From Sphingobacteriales bacterium (lineage in GTDB: Bacteria; Bacteroidota; Bacteroidia; Chitinophagales; CAIOSU01), in the NCBI GenBank assembly GCA_027486795.1, contig JAIXOI010000038.1:24305-88304 (forward strand): DNA of 64,000 nucleotides, read 5' to 3'. This document shows positions 1 through 8,139 of the stretch, piece by piece. A program made the translations under genes and the position numbers. The notes beneath the pieces are model-generated. The model did no database searches, was not told where the DNA came from, and worked only from the letters and a program-made list of their open reading frames with translations. Each line of letters opens with the position of its first letter. The stretch's first letter is position 1.

Positions 1-192
1 TGCCGGTATAACAAAGCGGGTGTTGAGATAGAGACCATCCATAGTTATGGCGCTTCGGCAAAGCCTGATAGCCCGCATTACACCGACCAGATGGAGTTGT
101 TTGTGAGCAAAGGGTTTAAACCCATGACCCTCGATAAGCAAACCATTTATACCAATGCCGAGAGTATAACTCACCCTGGCCCTAAAAAGTAA
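1..192 (+). CDS. Penicillin acylase family protein, C-terminal end (partial)
   Basis: Reading frame 1 is open from the first base to the TAA at 190-192, giving the last 63 residues of a protein that starts outside the window. The tail reads SYGASAKPDSPHYTDQMELF followed by a KPMTL segment. This matches the C-terminal end of the penicillin amidase / acyl-homoserine-lactone acylase family (Ntn hydrolases), where an SPHY.DQMELF element is typical. Members are periplasmic or secreted amidases that are autocleaved into two subunits. The catalytic Ser lies outside the window, so substrate cannot be judged. A strong hairpin terminator follows 24 bases after the stop. Confidence 0.72.
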   Translation, partial: CRYNKAGVEIETIHSYGASAKPDSPHYTDQMELFVSKGFKPMTLDKQTIYTNAESITHPGPKK

Positions 193-215
193 TTTATTCA
201 TTCATTGCAATTTAT

Positions 216-249
216 AAGCGCCTGCGGTATTTACTGTGGGCGCTTTTTT
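216..249 (+). terminator. Intrinsic terminator of the penicillin-acylase-like gene
   Basis: AAGCGCC at 216-222 pairs with GGCGCTT at 239-245, and six T follow directly. It sits just downstream of the stop at 192. Confidence 0.8.
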
Positions 250-258
250 ATGACCTTG

Positions 259-478
259 AAAGTGGTCTGACCAATACCCGTCATTTGGGTTGTATTGCTC
301 AGTTTTAGGTTTAGGGTTGTAGCAATGCGTTGGTCGGACCACTATTGTATTGAACATCGAATGCCCAATAGCGTTGGTTTATCTATGTTTTGTTTATTGG
401 TCAGACGAGCGCTTTTACAGAGGCTTTTGCGCAAATTGTATTTAGCTCAATTTGCATGATACTCGTCCGACCAATTCG
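259..478. repeat. Cluster of TGGTCNGACCA-type palindromes
   Basis: This gene-free stretch holds four related motifs: TGGTCTGACCA (263-273), TGGTCGGACCA (331-341), TTGGTCAGACGAG (397-409) and CTCGTCCGACCAA (462-474). The first two are perfect 5+1+5 palindromes. The last two are an inverted pair with one mismatch, and between them GCAAATTG (430-437) and CAATTTGC (448-455) form a second hairpin. No ORF is plausible here. It could be an old MITE-like element, a multi-site operator or nested RNA hairpins. Confidence 0.6.
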
Positions 479-496
479 ATGCAAATGCACCTCCCT

Positions 497-535
497 AAAA
501 CAAAAAGAGGCGCCTACCTAGTAAGCGCCCCCTTT
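497..535 (-). terminator. Intrinsic terminator of the cohesin/dockerin-like T9SS gene
   Basis: Read on the minus strand, a GC-rich stem (GGCGC pairing with GCGCC, plus outer AAAG/CTTT) is followed by a T-rich tract (TCTTTTTGTTTT). It lies about 30 bases past the stop of the 564-2747 gene. Confidence 0.65.
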
Positions 536-563
536 GGTTCATCAGCCACCGATTTTGCCCGTC

Positions 564-2747
564 CTAATGACTGATGTTCCTGACAATCCGACAAATTCTA
601 GCCTGTCCGGCCATATCTTCAACTCGCGCGGTGTAAATACCGGCAGCAAGGTTGTTTATGTTTATTTGGTCTTGGTTGGTGCCATTTAGTTCTTCATGCA
701 TCACTAAAGCGCCAAGCGTGTTATAAATTGCTATCGATTTCAGTTGCCCTCCCGGTGCCGAAATATGCAGGCTGTTTGTTGCAGGAGTTGGGTAAACTTT
801 GGCATCCAGCAAGTTTCCTATCTCATTTACACCCGTAAATTGTTTGGCGGTAATGATTAGGTCTTCGGTGGCAACGGTCAACTCTACACCCGATGCATTA
901 ATCATTCTAGTGTTTCCGAAAGCAAAAGTCATTGGGGCAGTTATAAAATCTTTGCCCGTAATGTCGTCTTGCATTACAATGTTTACTTGGCAAATTTCGC
1001 CATTGCCATTTACAGCGCCTTGCGTTGTGCGCGTAATGCCAATGTCAATTTGGCCGGCAATAGGTATGTTATACTCCAGCGTAATGGCCTCATTGCCTGT
1101 GCTGTTCAGCCAATTGTTGGGGTAGGCAACAGTTATGCTATCGGGCACTACCAGCGTTGGGTCATAAAAAACGCTAAAGGCAATACCGTAAACATCCTCG
1201 GCGGGCTGTGCCACGGTTCCTAAATTAATCGGAATCGTGATATTGGACCCCGCCACTACCGTATCATCAAAAGCGATGAACTGCAGGACGGGGTCCGTTA
1301 CAGAACCACGTAGACCTTCTTGTTTCGCATGCACTTGGCCATAATTTTGCACTATAGCCAACGTGTCATTTATATCTACCACACCGTTGCCATCGCAATC
1401 GGCGTGTTTAAAGTTTACACCATTTATAAAATCCCAGGCCCAATCATTGCCAGCTTGCGCGGTCCAATTGGTGGTTGCGAACGGCCGATTTGGTCCAGTA
1501 TATCCAAAAGCAAGGCCAACGGGCAACAAATCGTACATGTTGGCATTAAAATCGCTATTGGCATCACCGGGCCAAACCGGCGCCCCGCAATTTGTAACGT
1601 ACAGCTTAAACACCCGTGTTTGGCTAAAATAAACCGGACACCCGTTATCCGTAACTTTTAGCCTCAGCAGGTATGGCAGCGCCGATACGTTACTTGTATC
1701 TACAATCCAAAAGAAATCTAAAGATGGGTGCGCACCGCCGTTAATGGTGATGCTAGCACCTGGTATTGTTTGCAAGGTATCTAAAGCCAGCAACTGCGCG
1801 GTGTCTTGGTCGTCGGTATATATCCTAAACGAAAAGGTATCTCCAACACAAACGTATTGGGTTATCACATTAGTACTATCAAATCCGCTCAAGGTTGGCG
1901 GGGTATTGTAGGGTACCAGGTTGCGCACAAATAAATGCACATCTCTTAAGGTAGTGCCTACCAGCACCCCACCGCGATATTCCCTAACCCTTACGGCCAG
2001 CAAAGCATCTTGCACGGTGGTGGGTGTAATACTCAATATACCTGTTATGGCATCAATGGTAGCAGGTGGTAAAGAGTTCATAGGGTTGCCGACTGTAAAC
2101 GGAGGGTTGTATGGGTTGGTGGTGCTGGCCGTTCTAAAAGGCTCTACCACTTCATATACCAGCGAGTCGCCGTCAACATCGGTGGCGCTAAAATCTAAAT
2201 AATAAGTTTGCCCAGCAGTAAGGTAAAAACTTGGCGGTGCATTAAACGAGGCAGAGTTGTTAAAGTTAACGGTGCCCGTATTTAACTGCGATTGCAGCGC
2301 AAAGCTGGATGAGGTAATGGACAAGTTGCTAATGGCCCCGCTGCGGCAACATTCGCTTACCGATAGTATGTAATCGGTGCAGTGCTGGGGCAACGCAATG
2401 GTATCTCGATATACTTCTTCAAAAATACCACTAAAAGTAGAGCCGCCTTGGCAATCGGATAGGTTTTGGTTTGCAGGGCAAAGTGGAGTAACCTCTCCAC
2501 TCGATACCAAACTCATGGTATAAATGGTACCACTGATACCGCACGAGCTCGATTGTACCAATAAATCGCTAATACCAGTACCCGAAAAACTTTGGCAATC
2601 CCTATAAAACCGCAGGGTTACCTCATAGTCGTTCCCCCCAAGATAGCGGTAACTAAGGTCGCCGCCCATAGGTACTAAGTGCGATGCTTTGGCCGTAAAG
2701 CCAGCAAAGCTTAGTAGGATGAATAATATGAGGTTCAATTTTTTCAT
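564..2747 (-). CDS. Secreted T9SS cargo protein with cohesin-like and dockerin-like segments
   Basis: 727 aa with a clear signal peptide (hydrophobic core at residues 4-18, then AKASH). The N-terminal part, starting SHLVPMGGDLSYRYLGG with many Cys, is the beta-rich module found at the start of many large Bacteroidota surface proteins. Around residues 390-475 there are two Asp/Asn-rich loops (GDANSDFNANMYDLL and ADCDGNGVVDINDTL) that resemble the paired calcium loops of dockerins. Residues of about 490-620 look like a cohesin-type beta sandwich (VVAGSNITIPINLG...VYGIAFSVFYDPTL). The last ~75 residues, with YPTPATN...LKSIAIYNTLG...GIYTARV, are a T9SS type A sorting domain, so export to the cell surface or medium is expected. 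The function of the whole protein is unknown. It stands alone, divergent from the gene at 2944. Confidence 0.8.
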   Translation of the reverse strand: MKKLNLILFILLSFAGFTAKASHLVPMGGDLSYRYLGGNDYEVTLRFYRDCQSFSGTGISDLLVQSSSCGISGTIYTMSLVSSGEVTPLCPANQNLSDCQGGSTFSGIFEEVYRDTIALPQHCTDYILSVSECCRSGAISNLSITSSSFALQSQLNTGTVNFNNSASFNAPPSFYLTAGQTYYLDFSATDVDGDSLVYEVVEPFRTASTTNPYNPPFTVGNPMNSLPPATIDAITGILSITPTTVQDALLAVRVREYRGGVLVGTTLRDVHLFVRNLVPYNTPPTLSGFDSTNVITQYVCVGDTFSFRIYTDDQDTAQLLALDTLQTIPGASITINGGAHPSLDFFWIVDTSNVSALPYLLRLKVTDNGCPVYFSQTRVFKLYVTNCGAPVWPGDANSDFNANMYDLLPVGLAFGYTGPNRPFATTNWTAQAGNDWAWDFINGVNFKHADCDGNGVVDINDTLAIVQNYGQVHAKQEGLRGSVTDPVLQFIAFDDTVVAGSNITIPINLGTVAQPAEDVYGIAFSVFYDPTLVVPDSITVAYPNNWLNSTGNEAITLEYNIPIAGQIDIGITRTTQGAVNGNGEICQVNIVMQDDITGKDFITAPMTFAFGNTRMINASGVELTVATEDLIITAKQFTGVNEIGNLLDAKVYPTPATNSLHISAPGGQLKSIAIYNTLGALVMHEELNGTNQDQININNLAAGIYTARVEDMAGQARICRIVRNISH

Positions 2748-2943
2748 GTTGAAGTTGCTCTTTGGGCTTCTTACAATACAAATGTAATGGGTACTATGCT
2801 AGATAAAAAAGACATTTTTTGGCAATCGTGGAATCGGTATTATGTTAATGTTTGTGAGTTAATTGTTTTAAATGCTCGTAAATACTTAGTTTTGGTTTAA
2901 ATGGTTTTGGTTGATTTTATCAAAATCGTGGAATTGAGGTGAT

Positions 2944-4392
2944 ATGAGGAATAGTAAATTGCTTGATATTATTCAATTGCTGACACCTAAAGAACGATTT
3001 AGGTTGCAGGAGTTAGTATATTCTCCATACTATAACAAGCACCAAAACAGCCAAAAACTCCTAAGCTACTTGCTGGAAATTATTGATACCGATGCCGACA
3101 GCGTTTTGTATAGCAAAGAGGCGGCATTTGCACATTTGTTCCCTAATGAGTCTTATGATGTACAACGGATTAAAGATGTAATGAGTTTGCTTACCAAGCT
3201 GGTAGAGCAATACCTGCAATTGGTAAATTATGAAAAAGAGCCCATTGCGGGGCAATTATATCTGCTGCGTGAGCTTAGGAGCCGCAATGCCGGAAAGTAC
3301 TTTGAGCAAGCCGAACGCCTAATGCGCCAGAGCCTAGAAAAAACCAAAGACGATAGCGAACGACACCGCTGGGGCTTTGAACTGGAGAGCGAGGCAGATA
3401 CCTATTTTATGTCTCAATCGGCAAGGGCGCAGCATGAAAGCATCCAGCATCGCTCCAATCATTTGGATAGGTATTATTTGCTAAACAAGCTCAGGGTAAG
3501 CTGCGAAATGATAAACCGCAGCAACATTGTTAAGGTGAAATACGAGATGCCTTTTTTGGATGAAGCTTGTCAGCACTTGGATGCGCATCCCGAACTGTAT
3601 GCCGATGAAAAACTGTTGTTGGCCTACTACCGCATACTTAAAGCCTTAATCGAACCCGACAACGAAGCTCATTACATTGCCTTAATAGATTACCTAAACG
3701 ATAACGTAATGGCTTTTGATGCCAACGAGGCCCGTGGCATGTATGATTATGCCAAGAACTACTGCATCAAGAAAATAAACAGCGGCAAAAGCGAGTACTT
3801 GCAGCGTTTGTTTGAGGTATACAAAGCCTTGCTGCACAACAAGGTCATCTATCAAAATGGCATACTCACCGAGTGGGATTACAAGAACATTGTAACCGTT
3901 GCCACGCGCCAAAAGGAGTACGATTGGTGCCACGAGTTTATAGAATACAACCGCCCCTTGCTTGACCCTGCCCAACGCGACAATGCTTATACCTACAACC
4001 TGGCCATGTTGCATTACAGCCGCAACCAACTAAAGGAGGCCATGACCTTGCTTCGCGATGTAGAGTTTACCGACCTTTATTACGGTTTAGGTGCAAAAAC
4101 CACGCTACTGAAAACCTACTACGAACTGGACGAACTGGATGCGTTTTTTAATATGATCGATACGTTCCGAACTTTCCTAAAGCGCAACAAGCTTATCAGC
4201 GAGTATCAGTTTAAGGTAAATAGCAATCTCTTAAAGTTTGCCAAAAAACTAGCCACGCTCAAAAACAAGAAGGGCGTAATTTCCAACAATGCCTTTGAAA
4301 AAGAGCTGCAAGCCCTCCGAAAAGCTATTACCTCAACCAAGGAAATAACGAATGTAGATTGGCTGAAACAGAAGATGGGGGAGCTGAGTTAA
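2944..4392 (+). CDS. Conserved hypothetical helical protein, 482 aa
   Basis: 482 aa, strongly hydrophilic, with no signal peptide or membrane segment, so it should be cytoplasmic. Composition is rich in Leu, Tyr, Lys and Glu with regular amphipathic spacing over the whole length, as in TPR-like alpha-solenoids. No catalytic motif is visible. The N-terminus (KLLDIIQLLTPKERFRLQEL) resembles an uncharacterised Bacteroidota family, but I cannot name it. The ATG at 2944 is the first in frame; a possible promoter (ATTG at 2862-2865, TAgtTTTG at 2887-2894) lies about 50 bases upstream with a slightly long spacer. Its stop codon TAA is the first three bases of a repeat element. Confidence 0.75.
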   Translation: MRNSKLLDIIQLLTPKERFRLQELVYSPYYNKHQNSQKLLSYLLEIIDTDADSVLYSKEAAFAHLFPNESYDVQRIKDVMSLLTKLVEQYLQLVNYEKEPIAGQLYLLRELRSRNAGKYFEQAERLMRQSLEKTKDDSERHRWGFELESEADTYFMSQSARAQHESIQHRSNHLDRYYLLNKLRVSCEMINRSNIVKVKYEMPFLDEACQHLDAHPELYADEKLLLAYYRILKALIEPDNEAHYIALIDYLNDNVMAFDANEARGMYDYAKNYCIKKINSGKSEYLQRLFEVYKALLHNKVIYQNGILTEWDYKNIVTVATRQKEYDWCHEFIEYNRPLLDPAQRDNAYTYNLAMLHYSRNQLKEAMTLLRDVEFTDLYYGLGAKTTLLKTYYELDELDAFFNMIDTFRTFLKRNKLISEYQFKVNSNLLKFAKKLATLKNKKGVISNNAFEKELQALRKAITSTKEITNVDWLKQKMGELS

Positions 4393-4426
4393 TTTGGAAA
4401 TTTGGAAATGTGTTAATTTGGAAATG
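4390..4426 (+). repeat. Left inverted repeat of the S23 cassette, AATTTGGAAAT family
   Basis: A 37-bp sequence starting TAATTTGGAAATTTGGAAAT. Its reverse complement recurs at 4821-4857 with about four mismatches, and a related copy lies at 54265-54301. The first three bases are the stop codon of the preceding gene. Confidence 0.75.
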
Positions 4427-4458
4427 GGAATTCAATTATTTTAAGTTAAATAGACTTT

Positions 4459-4812
4459 ATGAGAGGAGATAAAGAAAACCCAATAGTGAGTATCACTTTT
4501 ACTTTTGCTCTTGAAATAATTCGGTTTTGCGAGGAGCTGGAAAATAACAGGAAGTTTGTTATCTCAAAGCAATTATTAAAGTCTGGAACCTCAATAGGTG
4601 CGCAGGTTCGTGAAGCGCAGAATGCCGAAAGTAGAGCTGATTTTGTTCATAAAATGAAAATTGCAGCAAAGGAATGTGACGAAACAATATATTGGCTCAG
4701 CTTGTGTAAAGAAGCCTATCCATTAGCTAACTGTGACATCCTAATTGCCAAGGCTAAGGAAATTACTTTGATACTCTCCAAAATCATTTCAACTTCGAAA
4801 AAATCATTGTAG
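4459..4812 (+). CDS. Four-helix-bundle protein (S23 / 23S rRNA intervening-sequence type)
   Basis: 117 aa, the usual length for the S23/IVP family (TIGR02436). The pattern FALEIIRFCEEL..., then ISKQLLKSGTSIGAQVREAQ, then FVHKMKIAAKECDETIYWL is diagnostic. These proteins form a pentameric four-helix bundle. The founding members were encoded in intervening sequences of 23S rRNA, but most copies, like this one, are free-standing and of unknown role; nucleic-acid binding is suspected. The gene is enclosed by 37-bp inverted repeats at 4390-4426 and 4821-4857, so gene plus repeats make a unit of about 470 bp that may move or have moved as a block. No transposase is present. Confidence 0.85.
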   Translation: MRGDKENPIVSITFTFALEIIRFCEELENNRKFVISKQLLKSGTSIGAQVREAQNAESRADFVHKMKIAAKECDETIYWLSLCKEAYPLANCDILIAKAKEITLILSKIISTSKKSL

Positions 4813-4820
4813 CATTTTTC

Positions 4821-4857
4821 CATTTTCAAATTGGTACATTTCCAAATTTCCAAATTA
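4821..4857 (-). repeat. Right inverted repeat of the S23 cassette
   Basis: Starts CATTTTCAAATT and ends TTTCCAAATTA. It is the reverse complement of 4390-4426 with about four differences, and lies just after the S23 stop codon. Confidence 0.75.
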
Positions 4858-4897
4858 TCATTTGGTATTTTTGCCAAAGCAACAACCAACACCCATC

Positions 4898-5725
4898 ATG
4901 ACCTTATACACCCGCGAGCAAGCATTGCAATTAAAACAACAGACTTTTGCTTACCTAAAAGTGGAGGAGCACGATCATGTGCTTACCATGACCTTGAACC
5001 GCCCCGAAAAGAAAAATGCCATGAACCCGGTGTTCATGAACGAGATAGTATATACCTTGAACTATGCCCATTACAATAATGATGTGTGGGCGGTGGTGTT
5101 GCGCGCCGAGGGTAATGTATTTTGTGCCGGTGCCGATTTAAAATCGTTTGCTGGCCAAGGTGCTGATGCGCCCGTAAGCACCATACCCGAGCCATCGCAT
5201 GGTGCCGTATTGGGCGATGCGTTCAATGGTTTGCACAAGCCTTGCATTGCCCGTGTGCATGGCAACGTTTATGCTGGTGGGTTTTTGTTGGTATGTGGCT
5301 GCACCCACGTAATTGTAGCCGAAGGCGTGCAATTCAGTTTGCCAGAAGTGAAGCGCGGTATTTGGCCCATGCAGGTAATGGCTAGTTTGAAACCGATAAT
5401 GCCCGCCCGCAAGTTGTTAGACTTATGTATGCGTGCCCGCGCCATTGAAGCTGCCGAAGCATTAGAGCTTGGCCTAGCCACCCAAGTGGTAGCTGCCGAT
5501 AAGCTGGACGAAGCGGTAGTTGGCCTGGTAGCCGAGTTGAAAACCCTAAGCCCAACGGCCATCCGTTTAGGTTTGAAAGCTTGGAATGAATTGAAATCGG
5601 TGCCAGAGGCAGAACACCATCCCTATCTAATTAGCCAATTGCAAGAGATTCTGGGCACCCAAGATGCCGCCGAAGGTTTGACCGCCTTCATAGAAAAACG
5701 CCCTCCGGTGTGGACGGGGAAGTAG
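4898..5725 (+). CDS. Enoyl-CoA hydratase/isomerase family protein
   Basis: 275 aa from the ATG at 4898; a TTG 36 bases upstream is in frame but would start inside the repeat. Crotonase-fold signatures are present: NRPEKKNAMNP, the oxyanion-hole segments VVLRAEGNVFCAGADLKSF and HGNVYAGGFLLVCGC, and the acidic segment LPEVKRGIWP. Members hydrate or isomerise acyl-CoA thioesters in fatty- or amino-acid breakdown. The Glu in LPEVKRG is consistent with hydratase chemistry, but substrate cannot be read from sequence. It is followed after 83 bases of repeats by folD and is probably transcribed on its own or with it. The acyl-CoA dehydrogenase at 31.9 kb could serve a related pathway. Confidence 0.88.
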   Translation: MTLYTREQALQLKQQTFAYLKVEEHDHVLTMTLNRPEKKNAMNPVFMNEIVYTLNYAHYNNDVWAVVLRAEGNVFCAGADLKSFAGQGADAPVSTIPEPSHGAVLGDAFNGLHKPCIARVHGNVYAGGFLLVCGCTHVIVAEGVQFSLPEVKRGIWPMQVMASLKPIMPARKLLDLCMRARAIEAAEALELGLATQVVAADKLDEAVVGLVAELKTLSPTAIRLGLKAWNELKSVPEAEHHPYLISQLQEILGTQDAAEGLTAFIEKRPPVWTGK

Positions 5726-5805
5726 ATTGGTCCACAGTCCATAGTCGATAGTCCATAGAAAAATGATAACCAATAACTAATAACCAATAACCAATAACTA
5801 GTTAA
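5726..5805. repeat. Word-like intergenic repeats (AGTCCATAGTC and AATAACCAAT)
   Basis: The space before folD is made of two low-complexity repeats: ACAGTCCATAGTCGATAGTC-like words (about 5732-5759) and tandem ATAACCAATAACTAATAACC-like words (about 5764-5800). The same AATAACCAATAAC word reappears at about 37456-37472. Confidence 0.6.
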
Positions 5806-5808
5806 CAA

Positions 5809-6687
5809 ATGCATATACTCGACGGTAAAGCCCTATCAATTATCATTAAAGAACGCGTAAAAGCGGAAGTGGAAACCATAAAAGCTGCTGGTGGCAAAGT
5901 GCCTCATTTGGCTGCTGTGCTGGTGGGCAATGATGGTGGTAGCGAAACATACGTGGGCCATAAGGTAAAGGCTTGCGAATATGTAGGCTTTAACTCAACC
6001 TTGGTGCGCCGAGACGATAACTGCACCGAAGCGGAGTTATTGGATATTGTAAAAGAGCTAAACCAAAACCCGGATATTGACGGCTTCATTGTGCAGCTTC
6101 CGTTGCCAAAGCACATCAATGGCGAGAAGGTGCTGCAAGCTGTTGACCCGAAGAAGGATGTAGACGGTTTCCACCCGATAAACGTGGGCCGCATGATGCA
6201 GGGGCTAGATGCTTATTTGCCAGCTACCCCTTATGGCATTTTGCAGTTGTTGGAGCATTATCATATCGAAACCAGCGGTAAGCACTGCGTGGTGATTGGC
6301 CGCAGCAATATTGTGGGTTCGCCTATTAGTGTGCTTTTAGCGCGCAATGCCTACCCAGGCAATTGCACTGTAACGCTTTGCCATAGCCGCACTAGCAACC
6401 TTCGCGATTTCACCTTACAAGCCGATATTATTGTAGCCGCCCTAGGTAAGCCCGGATTTGTAACCGCTGATATGGTAAAGGACGGTGCCGTAGTTATTGA
6501 CGTGGGAACCACCCGCGTTGATGACGCCACCAAAAAAGCAGGTTGGCGCTTAAGCGGCGATGTCGATTTTGATAACGTTGCCCCAAAGTGCAGCTACATA
6601 ACCCCCGTTCCTGGCGGTGTGGGCCCGCTTACGGTTACCTCGCTGTTGATGAATACGCTCAGAGCTGCTAAGGGTGAGGTTTATTGA
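5809..6687 (+). CDS. folD: Bifunctional methylenetetrahydrofolate dehydrogenase/cyclohydrolase FolD
   Basis: 292 aa, the standard FolD length. It interconverts 5,10-methylene-THF, 5,10-methenyl-THF and 10-formyl-THF with NADP in the cytoplasmic one-carbon pathway. Visible landmarks are YVGHKVKAC with the catalytic Tyr48 and Lys52, [26 protein letters not shown], the Rossmann segment [13 protein letters not shown] and the C-terminal [17 protein letters not shown]. The ATG start lies right after the repeat tract and there is no Shine-Dalgarno sequence, as is usual in this phylum. Confidence 0.97.
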   Translation: MHILDGKALSIIIKERVKAEVETIKAAGGKVPHLAAVLVGNDGGSETYVGHKVKACEYVGFNSTLVRRDDNCTEAELLDIVKELNQNPDIDGFIVQLPLPKHINGEKVLQAVDPKKDVDGFHPINVGRMMQGLDAYLPATPYGILQLLEHYHIETSGKHCVVIGRSNIVGSPISVLLARNAYPGNCTVTLCHSRTSNLRDFTLQADIIVAALGKPGFVTADMVKDGAVVIDVGTTRVDDATKKAGWRLSGDVDFDNVAPKCSYITPVPGGVGPLTVTSLLMNTLRAAKGEVY

Positions 6688-6691
6688 GGTA

Positions 6692-6910
6692 CTAGAGATT
6701 TGCGAGCAGGTAGTAAAATAGCCTGATGCCCGGATACCAGAGTGCGATGGGGAGAATGGTCCAAAGCACCTTGGCTAGCAATTTTAAGTCGCTCATCCAA
6801 ATAAAGACAACGCCTACTAGGTACAACATCCAAATGTAAATAAACATATACGGGTACAGCGAAACCAGATATGAGATAATGATAATGGTGATGCCAATTT
6901 TACCTTTCAT
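6692..6910 (-). CDS. Small hydrophobic membrane protein, hypothetical
   Basis: 72 aa, made almost wholly of two or three membrane-spanning stretches (residues 5-24, 25-40 and 48-68) with a positive N-terminus (MKGKIG). No family is recognised. It lies tail to tail with folD, four bases apart, and upstream of it is the antitoxin-like gene on the same strand. The clean start and hydrophobic pattern make it a plausible real gene rather than a shadow, but there is no further support. Confidence 0.5.
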   Translation of the reverse strand: MKGKIGITIIIISYLVSLYPYMFIYIWMLYLVGVVFIWMSDLKLLAKVLWTILPIALWYPGIRLFYYLLANL

Positions 6911-6974
6911 GGTTGCAATATAGGCAAGGAGTTGGTGTTACTGTACTACCTATGGTTAGGTATATTGCAATTTG

Positions 6975-7217
6975 CTAATTGTATTTCTCCTTAATGCTAT
7001 TCATAACCTCATTATGAGAATGAACCCTGCCGGCCTCAACATCGGCCAGACCTCGCTCAATACTAGCTTTTTCTTCATCATTTAATTGATCCCAAAAGTC
7101 TTGTTCCCGTTTTTGCTCGCGCTCCAATATTTGTTTGCAGATGGCGAGTGCCGATTCATCATCCACGGTATCAATTAAACCATGTAAACCCTTACGTAAT
7201 TTATCTAGCGAAGCCAT
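6975..7217 (-). CDS. Antitoxin-like small protein without a visible toxin partner
   Basis: 80 aa, highly charged. The C-terminal half (LNDEEKASIERGLADVEAGR, then VHSHNEVMNSIKEKY) closely resembles type II antitoxins that partner RelE/ParE-type toxins, where the C-terminal tail with ...H.EV...I..KY is typical. The N-terminal half (LRKGLHGLIDTVDDESAL) is also the common form in Bacteroidota. An adjacent toxin of about 95 aa would be expected, but the downstream gene is an unrelated 72-aa membrane protein and upstream is an NRDE protein. It is therefore an orphan or has changed role. Confidence 0.7.
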   Translation of the reverse strand: MASLDKLRKGLHGLIDTVDDESALAICKQILEREQKREQDFWDQLNDEEKASIERGLADVEAGRVHSHNEVMNSIKEKYN

Positions 7218-7270
7218 AGCAGCGTGTTTAACATAAAACTAGCAATTTTGGGATGTAGTTCAAAAACAAT

Positions 7271-7978
7271 TTATTCGAACCCAGAGATAACCTGCTCCCC
7301 ACTCAATAAATCCTCATAAATCATCTCTGCCCCTTTTAGAGTATGCACCACGCAAGTAATGCTCACGGTTTGGACTAGGCCTTCGCGGTTCATCACTATG
7401 TCGTTGTACTTGTTGCCTTCGCCGCCAGTGTGATGGAACTCCATAATGGTTTTGGGCTCGTAGGTTGGGTGTGTTTTTAGCCATTCATCAAACCATTGCT
7501 TGCGCTTGGCTACATACTCCGGTGTATATAAGGTTGCCGATGCCCAGATGTGCGGTTTTGCGGGGTCGGGGAAGGTGTAGTAGGTTTGTGTGCCGTCCCA
7601 GCGTAATTCGTTCACCTCGTTTTTATGCAGAAACAATAGCGTAAAGGGCTCTATGTCCGTAAAATCATATTCCGCCGCAAACTCACTAAAGCTATCATAA
7701 GCAAAGGCATCTACCAGCACCAGCCCGCGACTGCGGCGGTAGGGCGGTTTACGGGTGTGGCGCTCAAAGGCACCATTGAGCAAGCATGCCGTTGCGCCAT
7801 TGCTCGATATCGCTATCCAACTACCACCGGCCATGCCATCAGTAGGGTAGAGGAGGGTATACCCGTTGGGCCCCTCATGCCTAATGGGTGTTGAAGTGGG
7901 TCTTCCTGGCCATTCATCGCGGTTGCTGGTAAGTATATATTGGCCATCAAGGGCAGGCAGGTAGGTTACGGTGCACAT
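7271..7978 (-). CDS. NRDE family protein (TANGO2-like)
   Basis: 235 aa beginning MCTVTYLP with the family motif NRDE at residues 19-22 (ILTSNRDEW). The fold belongs to the Ntn-hydrolase-like NRDE/TANGO2 family (PF05742). Cys2 would become the N-terminal residue after Met removal and is conserved. Later segments such as GGSWIAISSNGATACLLNG are also typical. The bacterial role is not established; human TANGO2 is linked to heme and lipid handling. It is followed after 53 bases by the antitoxin-like gene on the same strand. Confidence 0.85.
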   Translation of the reverse strand: MCTVTYLPALDGQYILTSNRDEWPGRPTSTPIRHEGPNGYTLLYPTDGMAGGSWIAISSNGATACLLNGAFERHTRKPPYRRSRGLVLVDAFAYDSFSEFAAEYDFTDIEPFTLLFLHKNEVNELRWDGTQTYYTFPDPAKPHIWASATLYTPEYVAKRKQWFDEWLKTHPTYEPKTIMEFHHTGGEGNKYNDIVMNREGLVQTVSITCVVHTLKGAEMIYEDLLSGEQVISGFE

Positions 7979-7982
7979 GGTA

Positions 7983-8020
7983 GCAAATTGAAAATTTAAA
8001 ATTTAAAATTCAAAATTGAA
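7983..8020. repeat. AATTTAAAAT-type intergenic repeat
   Basis: AAATTGAAAATTTAAAATTT continues into AAAATTCAAAATTGAA. It is self-complementary in part and close in style to the AATTTGGAAAT family elsewhere in the window. It separates the divergent NRDE and acetyl-CoA synthetase genes. Confidence 0.5.
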
Positions 8021-8139
8021 GTAGGATAAAAAGTGAATTGTTATTAAAAAAGTACAAATGGGCTGCAACTAGTTTTGGCTTTTCCAACATCCTTTCGAAG
8101 GCATTTATTAGCTTAGAAGACTTGAAATTCGTTATACCT

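Noticed and set aside
4831..5079. 82-aa plus-strand ORF over the start of the enoyl-CoA hydratase gene
   Set aside because: It is an out-of-frame shadow; the crotonase motifs are all in the 4898-5725 frame.
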